A stretch of 64,000 nucleotides of DNA from Roseiarcus sp963772555 (GTDB taxonomy: Bacteria; Pseudomonadota; Alphaproteobacteria; Rhizobiales; Beijerinckiaceae), in the NCBI GenBank assembly GCA_963772555.1, contig CAVYXQ010000011.1, forward strand, positions 372,001 to 436,000, read 5' to 3'. Numbering within the stretch: position 1 is the first letter of the stretch; the number at the start of each line of letters is the position of its first letter. Position numbers and translations under genes: made by a program. The notes beneath the pieces are model-generated. The model was not told the origin of the DNA. It was given only the letters and a program-made list of their open reading frames with translations, and did no database searches. Positions 18,200-27,394 of this stretch are shown here, in pieces.

Positions 18200-18563
18200 C
18201 GGTGGGTTCAACGCCACGTCAAGGCCGAAAGCTGAAGACGGGCCTCGGCTACAAAACGCCGATTGCCTTCGAAGCCGCGACAAGGCCGATCGCAACCAAC
18301 AATCCATGACTGCCCTGTCACAGAATTAGCCCTGTCTCAGCGGAGGGGTGCAGTCCATGACTCAACCGCGATCTTGTTCCGCTTGCGTCCCGCCGCCTGG
18401 GCGGTAGGTCGGAGCCGATGGCGACGGGTTTGCGGGCCGCTTCTCGCAGTATGGGGGTTGAGTAATCCGTTACCGAAACCCATCAGAAACCGATTTTCCG
18501 GTCGCCAGGAAACCAACCGGCCCGGCCGCCGGTTTCACGCCCGGAAGGGAACGGACGGATTCG
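18200..18563. other. leader region of the DUF2254 gene
   Basis: About 360 bases between the REP-like element and the DUF2254 start. It contains the first copy of an intergenic repeat (18361-18462). No convincing gene is present. If transcription starts upstream, the repeat would be in the 5' untranslated leader, ending about 100 bases before the start codon. Confidence 0.4.
18361..18462 (+). repeat. structured direct repeat, copy 1
   Basis: This copy matches 19920-20015 over roughly 95 bases with scattered mismatches. The copy begins CTCAACC and ends GGTTGAG, which are perfectly complementary and would close the element like a P1 stem. Inside are a hairpin CCGCC/GGCGG around GCCTG and a GTCG/CGAC pairing around GAGCCGATGG. 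It lies in the leader of the DUF2254 gene. I could not match it to a riboswitch class I know. Confidence 0.6.
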
Positions 18564-19895
18564 GTGAAGGATCGATTTTTCGCAGTCTGGGAATATCTTC
18601 GAACCAACTTCTGGCTCGTGCCGACGCTGATGGCCATGGCGGGGATAGCGCTGTCGGCGGGCACGATCATGATCGATCGCGGTCCCTTCGGACCGCAGAT
18701 CGCCAGCTCGACCACTTGGCTCTGGTCAGGCGGAGCGCAGGGCGCGCGCTTGGTGCTCTCGACGATCGCCACATCGATGATCACCGTCGCGGGAACGGTC
18801 TTCTCGATCACGATCGCGGCGCTCACGTTGGCCGGCTCGCAATATGGATCGCGTTTCTTGCGCAATTTCACCCGCGATTTCGGCAACCAGATCGTTCTCG
18901 GCACCTTCGTCGCCACCTTCATCTATTGTCTGCTCGTCCTGCGGACGATCAGGAGCCAGTCGGAAGGCGGCTTCGTGCCAAATCTCTCGGTGACCTGCGG
19001 AGTCGTTCTCGCCGTCGCCAGTCTCGGCGTCCTGATCTATTTTATCGACCACATCTCCAACAGCATCCAGGCCGAGCACATCGTGGCTGAGATTGGCGCA
19101 GAACTCAGGGACGACGTTGTCAGACTTTGCCCGCCCGCTCCCCCCGGACCCGGCGACGACGAACTCGAATTGCCGATCCCGCGCGGCGAACCCGAGGCGC
19201 TGGTCTGCGCAACGGAGAGCGGCTACTTGCAGTACATGGACCGTGAGGGGTTGGTCGGGGTCGCGCAGAAATGCGATCTCTTCCTCAAGACGAAAGTGAG
19301 GCCAGGCGATTTTGTCCTGCAGGGCAGCGTTCTCGTTCAGGTGTGGGGGGCCGAGAGCCTGCCGGAGGATCAGTCCTCGAGCCTTCGAAAGCGCTTTCGA
19401 CTCGGCGCCCGTCGCACGCCGGTGCAGGACGTTCGCTATGGCGTGCGCCAACTGACGGACACCGCTGCGCGGGCTTTGTCTCCGGGCATCAACGATCCCT
19501 TCACCGCCATGGGTTGCGCGGATTGGCTGGCGGACGCTCTCGCCGCGATGGCGAAGGGTGAGGTTCCATCGGGTCTGCGGCGCGGCGCGACAGGCCAACC
19601 GCGGCTCTTGGAGGATCCGGTCTCATTCGAGGAGCTCGCCCGGCTGAGCTTCGAGCCTTTCCGCATCTATGGCGCGGACAGTATCGCGATGAGCCTGCAC
19701 ATTCTTGCCGTCTTACGAGGATCGGGGTCGCGATTGGACCGGCCGGGCCATCGCGCCGCCTTGCTCCGCGAGGCTGAGAAGATTGCTGCCGAAAGCCACC
19801 GAAAGCTTGCGACCCAAGCCGATATCCGCCGGGCGGAAGACGCCCTCGAGCAGGCGCGAACCGCTTTGGTGCGCGTCGGCGCCGCCCGGACGTGA
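18564..19895 (+). CDS. DUF2254 membrane protein
   Basis: A 443-residue protein of the DUF2254 family of predicted inner-membrane proteins, function unknown. It has about four membrane helices in the first 170 residues (for example FWLVPTLMAMAGIALSAGTI and the pair after TIATSMITVAGTVFS), with the family motif AALTLAGSQYGSRFLRNFTRD near residue 95. A soluble domain follows, with GYLQYMDREGLVGVA and RALSPGINDPFTAMGC. The start is a GTG at 18564. The gene is flanked on both sides by copies of the same intergenic repeat (18361-18462 and 19920-20015). Confidence 0.85.
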   Translation: MKDRFFAVWEYLRTNFWLVPTLMAMAGIALSAGTIMIDRGPFGPQIASSTTWLWSGGAQGARLVLSTIATSMITVAGTVFSITIAALTLAGSQYGSRFLRNFTRDFGNQIVLGTFVATFIYCLLVLRTIRSQSEGGFVPNLSVTCGVVLAVASLGVLIYFIDHISNSIQAEHIVAEIGAELRDDVVRLCPPAPPGPGDDELELPIPRGEPEALVCATESGYLQYMDREGLVGVAQKCDLFLKTKVRPGDFVLQGSVLVQVWGAESLPEDQSSSLRKRFRLGARRTPVQDVRYGVRQLTDTAARALSPGINDPFTAMGCADWLADALAAMAKGEVPSGLRRGATGQPRLLEDPVSFEELARLSFEPFRIYGADSIAMSLHILAVLRGSGSRLDRPGHRAALLREAEKIAAESHRKLATQADIRRAEDALEQARTALVRVGAART

Positions 19896-19919
19896 AAGCG
19901 GGCGGGCGAGGGCGGTTTT

Positions 19920-20015
19920 CTCAACCTCAATTCTCTTCCGCTGACGTCCCGCCGCCTGAGCGGTAAGTCGAGAGCCGATGGCGACGGTTGCAGACGGCAT
20001 CTCGTATTATGGGGG
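19920..20015 (+). repeat. structured direct repeat, copy 2
   Basis: Second copy of the element at 18361-18462, in the same orientation, starting 25 bases after the DUF2254 stop codon. It keeps the CTCAACC start, the CCGC/GCGG hairpin and the GTCG/CGAC pairing, but its right end (GGGGGACCG) can no longer pair with CTCAACC. No plus-strand gene follows closely, so it is not an obvious leader RNA here. Confidence 0.6.
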
Positions 20016-20102
20016 ACCGTCACGGAACGCCCAGAGACATCGACGGCCCGTTCACCCACGATCGCGCGGCCCCGCCTTTTGCAGACGCTGTCATCTGCAT
20101 CG

Positions 20103-21110
20103 TCATAGAGAAATGTCGTCCTGTTTGATCGCCCACCGCTCGAAGTCGCTCGGAATGACGTTGCCGCCGCAGATGATCGTCACGACCCGCTTGTCCCTGT
20201 AGCGGGCTCGATCTTCCAATATCGCCGCGACGCCGAGGGCGGCCGAGGGCTCCACCATGAGTCCGGCGTGGCGATAGAGCATGCGCATTCCGGCAACGAT
20301 GCTGTGTTCCTCAACCAGTGGGACGTGGTCGGCCACGGCCAAGAGGTCGTCAAGGACTGCCGGAATTGGGCGCCGGCCGGCGACGCCGTCGGCGATCGTG
20401 TCGGCGCGGTCGGTCTCGACGACGGATTTTGCCCTCCAGGACAGCGCCATCGCCGGCGCGCCCTTGGGTTGCACGCAAACGATCTCGACCGCGGGGGCCA
20501 GGCATTTGAAGACATGGCCAACGCCCGTCGCCATGGCGCCGCCCCCGAGCGCGATGAGCACGGCGTCTATGGGATCGCCGTCCTCCATGAGTTCGAGTCC
20601 GATCGTCCCGGCGCCTTCGCAGGTATCGAGGTTTTCGCTGTCCTCGACCAGAAACGCGCCTTCGCTGTCGGCGATCCGCTGCGCAAGATTGCGAGCATCG
20701 TCAAAGTCGCCCTCGACGATCCGCACCGTCGCGCCCAAGGCGCGGATACGCTCCAGCTTGTAGCGGTTGGCGCCGGCGCCAGCCGCGACGGTTACGGAAA
20801 TCCCGCGGCTTCGTCCGCTGTAGGCCAGCGCCAGCCCAAGGTTGCCGGCGCTTGCACAAATGGCGGACCTGGCGCCCGGATTGTCGGACAGCCGCGCCAT
20901 GACGGTCTCGGCGCCGCGGCCCTTGAAACAGCGCACAGGATTGGCGGTCTCGAGTTTGACAATGAGTTGGCAATCGAGCGCCTCGCCGAGCGCCGGGCAG
21001 GCGTATTGGGGCGTGTTGCGGAAGACCGGCGAAATCCTGGGGATCGCGGATCTGATCCGCTCTAAATCCAATCGGGTCTGTGGTGCGGCGCGTGGATAGG
21101 TTGCGGACAT
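20103..21110 (-). CDS. PLP-dependent threonine/serine dehydratase-like protein
   Basis: A 335-residue fold-type II pyridoxal-phosphate enzyme. The Schiff-base lysine is K63 in VRCFKGRGAE (the family normally reads SFKxRGA). The asparagine loop SAGNLGLALAY and the phosphate-binding loop GGGAMATG are present, and ICGGN near the C-terminus is typical of serine/threonine dehydratases and related racemases. It probably deaminates a beta-hydroxy amino acid to a 2-oxo acid. No ACT regulatory domain is present, so it resembles the short catabolic type. The exact substrate cannot be inferred. Confidence 0.85.
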   Translation of the reverse strand: MSATYPRAAPQTRLDLERIRSAIPRISPVFRNTPQYACPALGEALDCQLIVKLETANPVRCFKGRGAETVMARLSDNPGARSAICASAGNLGLALAYSGRSRGISVTVAAGAGANRYKLERIRALGATVRIVEGDFDDARNLAQRIADSEGAFLVEDSENLDTCEGAGTIGLELMEDGDPIDAVLIALGGGAMATGVGHVFKCLAPAVEIVCVQPKGAPAMALSWRAKSVVETDRADTIADGVAGRRPIPAVLDDLLAVADHVPLVEEHSIVAGMRMLYRHAGLMVEPSAALGVAAILEDRARYRDKRVVTIICGGNVIPSDFERWAIKQDDISL

Positions 21111-21227
21111 GGTTTGCTAAACCTACGGTAAAAAAGATGAGACCAACAAAACGGTTGGCTTCCGCGCCGTTTTTCGTCGGACGGCGCTCGGAGATCGAAG
21201 AACAGTTGCGTGCCGCGCCGCGGCGAT

Positions 21228-21272
21228 CCCTCATCCGGCGCTATGCGCCACCTTCTCCCAAAGGGAGAAGGG
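21228..21272. repeat. RIME-like double-hairpin repeat, copy 1
   Basis: CCCTCATCCGGCGCTATGCG opens the element. It contains the hairpin GGCGC-TAT-GCGCC followed by CTTCTCCC-AAA-GGGAGAAG. Related copies are at 25941-25998 (inverted) and 33224-33270. The pairing halves differ between copies while base pairing is kept. It lies between the divergent dehydratase and the end of the hydantoinase gene and could end transcription. Confidence 0.75.
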
Positions 21273-21273
21273 A

Positions 21274-24200
21274 TCACTCCGCCTTCCCCCATCCCCCGCC
21301 GGTCGGCGTGACAATCTCGATCGCCTCGCCCGCCTCGAGTTGCGTTTCCGCGCAGCCGGACAGGATCTCGATGCGGCCGTCGTTGCGGCGGACGGAGTTG
21401 CGGCCGAGCTCGCCGGGCTCGCCGCCCTTCGCGCCCGGATTGGCAACGGCGCGATGGCCGCTCAGAATCGCCGTGCGCATCGGCCGAAGGAAGCGGATGC
21501 GGCGCAGCGTGCCGTCGCCGGCTCGCCAGCGGCCCTTGCCGCCGGAGCCGCGGCGGATGTGGAAATCCTCGAGCACCACAGGAAAGCGGCCTTCCAGCAC
21601 TTCCGGATCGGTCAGGCGCGAATTGGTCATGTGCGTGTGGACGGCGGCGGCGCCGTTAAAACCGGGGCCGGCGGGCGCACCGGAGCAGATCGTCTCGTAG
21701 TATTGATAGGTCGCGTCGCCGAAGGTCAGGTTGTTCATCGTGCCCTGGGCCGAGCCGAGCGCGCCGAGCGCGGCGAAGAGCGTGTCGGTCACCGCCTGCG
21801 ACACCTCGACATTGCCCGCCACCACCGCGGCCGGATAGCGCGGCGAGAGCATCGAGCCTTCCGGCAGGATGACGCGGATCGGCCTCAGGCAGCCGGCGTT
21901 CATCGGGATGTCGTCGTCGACCATGACGCGAAAGACATAGAGCACGGCGGCGCGGGTGACCGGTTCGGGGGCGTTAAAGTTCGAGGGCTGCTGCGGCGAC
22001 GTCCCGGTGAAATCGACCGTCGCCTCGCGCTTTTCCCGATCGACGCTGATCCTGACCCTGATGACCGCGCCCTGGTCCGAGGTCGAGGCCGCCTCGCTGT
22101 CGGAGAGCCTGTCGATCACGCGGCGCACGCTCTCGTCGGCGTTGTCCTGCACGTGGCCCATATAGGCCTGGACGGTCGGAAGCGAGAACGCCTCGACCAT
22201 GCGCTTCAGTTCCTGCACGCCCTTCTCGTTGGCGGCGATCTGGGCCTTGAGGTCGTTGACGTTCTGCAACGGATTGCGCGCCGGCCACGGTCCGCTCTTA
22301 AGCAGCGCGTAGAGCTCTCGCTCGTGGAAGCGGCCGCGGTCGAGGAGCAGGAAATTGTCGATGTAGATTCCCTCCTCGTGGATCGTCGTCGCCAGCGGGC
22401 TCATCGAGCCCGGCGCGATCCCGCCGATGTCGGCATGATGGCCGCGCGAGGCGGTCCAGAAGAGGATGGTCTTGCCCTCATCGTCGAACACCGGCGTGCA
22501 GACGGTGATGTCGGGGAGATGCGTGCCGCCGTTATAGGGCGCGTTGAGGGCGAAGACGTCGCCGGGGCGGATGCGCCCCTCATTGTCGCGAATGACGGTC
22601 TCGACCGAACGATCCATCGAGCCCAGATGCACCGGCATGTGCGGCGCATTGGCGACGAGCCGCCCCTCGCCGTCGAACACAGCGCAGGAGAAGTCGAGCC
22701 GCTCCTTGATGTTGACCGAATAGGCGGTGTTCTGCAGCGTCACGCCCATCTGCTCGGCGATCGACATGAAGAGGTTGTTGAAGATCTCGAGCATGACCGG
22801 ATCGGCTTTGGCGCCGATCGCCTCGCGGCGCGGCAGCGGCGCGACGCGCGTGAGCACGATATGGTTCTTCGGCGTCAGCGACGCGCGCCAGCCGTGCTCG
22901 ACGACGATCGTCTGGTGCGGCTCGATAATCAGCGCCGGACCGTCGATCGCCGCCCCGATCGGCAGCGACTGGCGCAGGAAAACATTCGCCGGCCGCCACG
23001 CGCCTTTGGAGAAGAAGCGGGTCGCGAGCGCCGGGACGGGGGGCGCTGCCGCCGACGCGGGAGGCCGTGCGCGCTCGGCGAAGCGCGCGCCGCCGCCGAC
23101 CGCCTCGGCCGACACCGCCTCGATGACCAGCGCCTTGGTCCGGTCGATGAAGCCGAAGCGGCTCTTGTGCGCCTTCTCGAAGGCGCGGCGCATCGCGGCC
23201 GGCGAAGCGAGCGGCGTTTCGATCGTCGTGTCCGAGCCGGCATATCGCAATTGTGCGCGGCAATGGACCTTGATCGCCGTCCGTGCGACCCCCTGGCGCT
23301 CGACTTCGCGCGCCGCCGCCCAGGCGAGCGCGTCGGCGACAAGGCCGACGCGGGCGAGCGCGCCGGCGTCGAGCGGCTCCTCGACCCCTTGCGCGCGCTG
23401 GGCGCGGATATCGGCAAGCCCCATGCCGTAGGCGGAGAGCAGCGAGGACAGGGGATGGATCAGCACCGTCGTAATGGCGAGGGCGTCGGCCACGTCGCAG
23501 GCGTGCTGGCCGCCGGCGCCGCCGAAGCAATTGAGCGCGTAGCGTGTCACGTCATAGCCGCGCGCGACCGAGATCGTCTTGATCGCTTCCGCCATCCTGG
23601 CGACGGCGACGGCGAGAAAGCCGTCCGCGACCGCTTCGGCGCTGCGCCCGTCGCCGATCTGGCGGGCCAGCGCATCGAAAAGCTGGCGCACGATGCCAGC
23701 GTCGAGCGGCTGATGCCCGTCCCTCCCGAACACCTTCGGGAAGAATTCGGGAATGAGCTTGCCGGTCATCAGGTTGGCGTCGGTGACGGTCAGCGGGCCG
23801 CCGCGCCGGTAAGAGGCGGGGCCAGGATCGGCGCCGGCCGAATCGGGGCCGACGCGAAAGCGCGCGCCATCGAAATGAAGGATCGAGCCGCCGCCGGCGG
23901 CGACCGTATGGATCCTCAGCATCGGCGCGCGCATGCGCACGCCGGCGACCTCCGTCTCGAAGGCGCGCTCGAACTCGCCGTCGAAATGGGCGACGTCCGT
24001 CGATGTGCCGCCCATGTCGAAGCCGATCACCCGCTTGAAGCCGGCGCTCGATCCGGTGCGCGCCATCGCCACCACGCCGCCCGCCGGGCCCGACAGGATC
24101 GCGTCCTTGCCGGCGAAGAGCCCCGCCGACGTCAGGCCGCCCGACGACATCATGAACATCAGCTTCGCGCCGGTGCGCTCAACGTCGAGCGCGCGCGAGA

Positions 24201-24882
24201 TTTTCCCGACGTAGCGGGCCAGAATCGGCGAGAGATAGGCGTCGACCACCGTCGTGTCGCCGCGACCGACGAGCTTGATCAGCGCCGAGGCGACATGGCT
24301 TTCGGAGACCTGTTTGAAGCCGACGGCGCGCGCGATCGCGCCGACCGCGCGCTCGTGCGCCGGATAGCGGTAGGCGTGCATGAAGACGATCGCCACCGCT
24401 TTATAGCCATCAGCCTTCGCCGCCTCGAGCGCCCGGCGAACGGCTTGCAAGTCGGGAGCGGCCTCGATGGTCCCGTCGGCCAGCACACGCTCGTCGATTT
24501 CGATGACGCCGGAATAGAGCTGCTCGGGCTTCTTGATTTCGCGGGCGAAGATTTTCGGCCGCGCCTGGTAGCCGATCTCGAGCGCGTCGCGAAAGCCGCG
24601 CGTCGTCACCAGCAGCGTACGCTCGCCGCGCCGCTCGAGCAGGGCGTTGGTGGCCACCGTCGTCCCCATCTTGACGATTCCGATCGCCCCCGCCGGGATC
24701 GGCGCGGCATTCGCCAGACCGAGCAGGCGGCGGATCGCCTCGACCGCCGCGTCGGCGTAAGCGTCGCTCTCCGAGAGCAGCTTCGCCGCATGCAGGCGCC
24801 CCTGCGGATCGCGCCCGATCACGTCGGTGAACGTGCCGCCGCGATCGATCCAGAAGTCCCAGCCGCGCTTCGTCGTCGCCAT
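21274..24882 (-). CDS. fused hydantoinase/5-oxoprolinase (HyuA-HyuB)
   Basis: A 1202-residue ATP-dependent amidohydrolase in which the HyuA-like and HyuB-like subunits are fused, as in 5-oxoprolinase. The N-terminal half has the ASKHA nucleotide-binding motifs DRGGTFTDVIGRDPQG near residue 13 and GFDMGGTSTDVAHF near 290. The HyuB half starts at about residue 680 (DPVMLEIFNNLFMSIAEQMG) and ends with GGGGWG. It would open 5-oxoproline or a hydantoin at the cost of ATP. The length is normal for the fused form. The gene stands alone and is divergent from the aldo/keto reductase at 24959. Confidence 0.92.
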   Translation of the reverse strand: MATTKRGWDFWIDRGGTFTDVIGRDPQGRLHAAKLLSESDAYADAAVEAIRRLLGLANAAPIPAGAIGIVKMGTTVATNALLERRGERTLLVTTRGFRDALEIGYQARPKIFAREIKKPEQLYSGVIEIDERVLADGTIEAAPDLQAVRRALEAAKADGYKAVAIVFMHAYRYPAHERAVGAIARAVGFKQVSESHVASALIKLVGRGDTTVVDAYLSPILARYVGKISRALDVERTGAKLMFMMSSGGLTSAGLFAGKDAILSGPAGGVVAMARTGSSAGFKRVIGFDMGGTSTDVAHFDGEFERAFETEVAGVRMRAPMLRIHTVAAGGGSILHFDGARFRVGPDSAGADPGPASYRRGGPLTVTDANLMTGKLIPEFFPKVFGRDGHQPLDAGIVRQLFDALARQIGDGRSAEAVADGFLAVAVARMAEAIKTISVARGYDVTRYALNCFGGAGGQHACDVADALAITTVLIHPLSSLLSAYGMGLADIRAQRAQGVEEPLDAGALARVGLVADALAWAAAREVERQGVARTAIKVHCRAQLRYAGSDTTIETPLASPAAMRRAFEKAHKSRFGFIDRTKALVIEAVSAEAVGGGARFAERARPPASAAAPPVPALATRFFSKGAWRPANVFLRQSLPIGAAIDGPALIIEPHQTIVVEHGWRASLTPKNHIVLTRVAPLPRREAIGAKADPVMLEIFNNLFMSIAEQMGVTLQNTAYSVNIKERLDFSCAVFDGEGRLVANAPHMPVHLGSMDRSVETVIRDNEGRIRPGDVFALNAPYNGGTHLPDITVCTPVFDDEGKTILFWTASRGHHADIGGIAPGSMSPLATTIHEEGIYIDNFLLLDRGRFHERELYALLKSGPWPARNPLQNVNDLKAQIAANEKGVQELKRMVEAFSLPTVQAYMGHVQDNADESVRRVIDRLSDSEAASTSDQGAVIRVRISVDREKREATVDFTGTSPQQPSNFNAPEPVTRAAVLYVFRVMVDDDIPMNAGCLRPIRVILPEGSMLSPRYPAAVVAGNVEVSQAVTDTLFAALGALGSAQGTMNNLTFGDATYQYYETICSGAPAGPGFNGAAAVHTHMTNSRLTDPEVLEGRFPVVLEDFHIRRGSGGKGRWRAGDGTLRRIRFLRPMRTAILSGHRAVANPGAKGGEPGELGRNSVRRNDGRIEILSGCAETQLEAGEAIEIVTPTGGGWGKAE

Positions 24883-24958
24883 CCGCTTTTCCAGTTTTGC
24901 GGCGACCCTACGAAACGTCCTATGATGGGCGCAACTTCACCCAAAAAGGGCTTGACCC

Positions 24959-25939
24959 ATGGAAACCACGCGTTTCGGCAAGACAGGCATGCAGGTGTCG
25001 AGAATCTGCCTCGGCTGCATGACCTATGGATCTTCGAAATGGCGGGAGTGGGTGCTGGAGGAGGAGGCGTCGCGGCCGTTCATCCGCGAGGCGCTCGAAC
25101 GCGGCATAAATTTCTTCGACACCGCCGATGTCTATTCGCAGGGCGCGAGCGAGGAGATCCTCGGGCGGGCGCTGAAGGGACACGTCAAGCGCAGCGACGT
25201 CGTGGTGGCGACCAAGGTGCATGGGCAGATGGGACCCGGCGCGAACGCCAAGGGGCTGTCGCGCAAGCACATCATGGAGGCGATCGACGCGTCGCTGAAA
25301 CGGCTCGGCATGGACTATGTCGATCTCTATCAGATCCACCGCTTCGACCCGGCGACGCCGATGGAAGAGACGATGGAGGCGCTGAATGACGTCGTGCGGG
25401 CCGGCAAGGCGCTCTATATCGGCGCGTCTTCGATGTACGCGTGGCAGTTCGCCCGCATGATCGACATGGCGCGGATGAAGGGCCATGCGGAATTCGTCTC
25501 GATGCAGAACTATTACAACCTCGTTTACCGCGAGGAGGAGCGCGAGATGATGCCGTTTTGCGCCTTCGACGGCATCGCCGTCATTCCCTGGTCGCCGATG
25601 GCGCGCGGCTATCTGGCGGGCGCCGGGATCGGCGAGAACGCCTCGACCGTGCGCGGGCGCACCGATTCGTTCAGCGTGGCGCTCGGCCTCGGCTCGCGCC
25701 AGGACGAGGCAATCCGCAAGCGGGTGATCGAGACGGCCGAGAAGCTCGGGACGAAGCCGGCGGTGGTGGCGCTCGCCTGGGTGCTGTCGAAGCCCTACGT
25801 GACCGCGCCGATCGTCGGCGCCTCGAAGCCGCATCACCTGGCGGACGCGATCGCGGCGACCGAGCTCAAGCTCGACGCCCGCACAATCGCCAAACTCGAG
25901 GAGCCCTATCAGCCCAAAGCGGTCGCCGCGCATGTCTGA
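24959..25939 (+). CDS. aldo/keto reductase
   Basis: A 326-residue (beta/alpha)8-barrel NADPH-dependent aldo/keto reductase. The catalytic tetrad is visible as D and Y in FFDTADVYSQG, K in VATKVHG, and H in YQIHRFD. The N-terminal METTRFGKTGMQVSRICLG and the C-terminal PIVGASKPHHLADA phosphate-binding loop fit the YajO/tas-type group. The start follows AAAAAGGG. The physiological aldehyde or ketone is unknown. Confidence 0.92.
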   Translation: METTRFGKTGMQVSRICLGCMTYGSSKWREWVLEEEASRPFIREALERGINFFDTADVYSQGASEEILGRALKGHVKRSDVVVATKVHGQMGPGANAKGLSRKHIMEAIDASLKRLGMDYVDLYQIHRFDPATPMEETMEALNDVVRAGKALYIGASSMYAWQFARMIDMARMKGHAEFVSMQNYYNLVYREEEREMMPFCAFDGIAVIPWSPMARGYLAGAGIGENASTVRGRTDSFSVALGLGSRQDEAIRKRVIETAEKLGTKPAVVALAWVLSKPYVTAPIVGASKPHHLADAIAATELKLDARTIAKLEEPYQPKAVAAHV

Positions 25940-25940
25940 C

Positions 25941-25998
25941 CTCCCTTCTTCCGCTCGCGGGAGAGGCGACGGATGAGGGGTGTGCGCCGACAGGCGCC
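25941..25998. repeat. RIME-like repeat, copy 2 (inverted)
   Basis: Read on the minus strand it contains CCCCTCATCCGTCGCC, then TCTCCCGC and GCGGAAGAAGG, related to the elements at 21228 and 33224 but more diverged, with a flanking GGCGCC-TGTC-GGCGC palindrome. It lies just after the aldo/keto reductase stop and may act as a terminator. Confidence 0.6.
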
Positions 25999-26046
25999 GG
26001 CCGCGGGACCGCTCATACTCACCCTGTCGAACTCTGGAGCCAGGCA

Positions 26047-26406
26047 ATGACTGAAGCCGGAACCAAGGACCATCCAATCACCATCGCTCCGATCGCCGGG
26101 CGTGTGCGCGTCGTCTGGCGCGGCAAGACGATCGGCGAGAGCGCGCGAGCGCTCGAATTGGCGGAGGCTGGCTACAAGCCGGTCGCCTACATCCCGCGCG
26201 ACGATGTGAACATGAGCCTGCTTCAGCGCACCGAACGCGTTACGACCTGTCCCTACAAGGGCGAGGCGAACTATTACTCGCTCGCCGACGGCGACGCCCA
26301 CGATGAAAATGCGGTGTGGACCTACGAGCGGCCCAAGGCGGACGTCGCGGAGATCGCGTCGCATCTCGCCTTCTATCCCAACCGGGTCGAGGTTGTGCGC
26401 GAATGA
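26047..26406 (+). CDS. DUF427 domain protein
   Basis: A 119-residue DUF427 protein. Family marks are VRVVWRGKTIGESARALEL near residue 20, YIPRDDV near 52, and TCPYKGEANYYSL near 70. The fold is a small beta-structure of unknown function, often next to oxidoreductases. The stop overlaps the start of the following SDR gene (ATGA at 26403), so the two are translationally coupled. The ATG at 26047 was preferred over a long in-frame extension that lacks family features. Confidence 0.88.
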   Translation: MTEAGTKDHPITIAPIAGRVRVVWRGKTIGESARALELAEAGYKPVAYIPRDDVNMSLLQRTERVTTCPYKGEANYYSLADGDAHDENAVWTYERPKADVAEIASHLAFYPNRVEVVRE

Positions 26407-27237
26407 CCGTGCAAGGCAAGACGATCCTCGTCACCGGCTCGACCGACGGCGTCGGCCGGTATGTCGCCGAGCGTCTGGGCGCCGAGGGCGCGCGCGTCCT
26501 GGTGCATGGGCGCGATCGGGCGCGGGGCGAAGCCGTGGCCGAGCGGATCGCCAAAGCGGGGGGCGCGGCGCGCTTCGTCGCCGCCGATCTCGCCTCGCTC
26601 GCCGAAGTGCGCGCGCTCGCCGAGGCCATTCGCAAGGAGACGGACGGCCTCGACGTCCTCGTCAACAACGCCGGCATCGGCACGACCGGAGACAAGCGCG
26701 AGGTCAGCGCCGACGGCTTCGAGCTGCGCTTTGCCGTCAATTATCTCGCTGGCTTTCTGTTGACGCGGCTCCTCATGCCCCTGCTCGAGGCGCGCGCGCC
26801 GGCGCGCATCGTCAACGTCTCGTCCGCCGGGCAGCAGCCGATCGACTTTTCCGACGTCATGCTGACGCGCGGCTACAGCGGCGTCAGGGCCTATTGCCAG
26901 AGCAAGCTGGCGCAGATCCTCTTCACCATCGATCTCGCCGAGGAGCTGAAGGACTGCAAGGTCACGGTCAACTGCCTGCACCCGGCGACCTATATGGACA
27001 CGACGATGGTGCGCCAGAGTCGGCGCCCGGCCGATCAGCACGGTCGAACAGGGCGGCGCGGCGATCCTGGCGCTGGTCGAGGCGCCGGCGCTCGAGGGTC
27101 GCACCGGGCTCTACTTCAACGGCCTCAAGGAATCCCGCGCCGATGCGCAGGCCTACGACCGCGAGGCGCGCCGGCGCCTGCGGGCGCTGAGCTTCGAGCT
27201 TGTCGGCATGCCCGACCCGATGGCCAGAGCGGTCTAA
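26403..27237 (+). CDS. SDR-family oxidoreductase, frameshifted near the C-terminus
   Basis: A retinol-dehydrogenase-like short-chain dehydrogenase of about 277 residues after correction. It has the TGSTDGVG cofactor loop, NNAGIGT, VSSAG, and YxxxK as YCQSK in one frame. The frame is lost after TTMVRQS at about 27010-27042, and the usual C-terminus (ISTVEQGGAAILALVEAPAL to MPDPMARAV) continues one frame on, to the TAA at 27235. One extra base explains this. The catalytic residues precede the break. It is coupled to the DUF427 gene by an ATGA overlap. Confidence 0.78.
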
Positions 27238-27394
27238 AATTTCTTGCTGGCCGCCCTGTCGCTATTCGCAACGCCATGCTAATGTTAACGGGCGACGCGG
27301 AGCGGAAACGGGACTGAAGCTTCGCGCTCGGTATGGCAGGGGTTGTGCGCCTTTTTGCGCTACGTGTCGCTTCGAGGCGAAATCGGGGGATGCG

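Noticed and set aside
18361..18462. Assignment of the repeat to a known riboswitch (yybP-ykoY, ykkC, SAM-II, speF)
   Set aside because: None of the conserved core sequences of those classes could be found, so the class is left open.
21340..25389. 1349-codon open frame on the plus strand opposite the hydantoinase gene
   Set aside because: It is an antisense shadow of a high-GC gene, is Arg/Asp/His-rich with no domain, and the minus-strand gene has clear HyuA and HyuB motifs.
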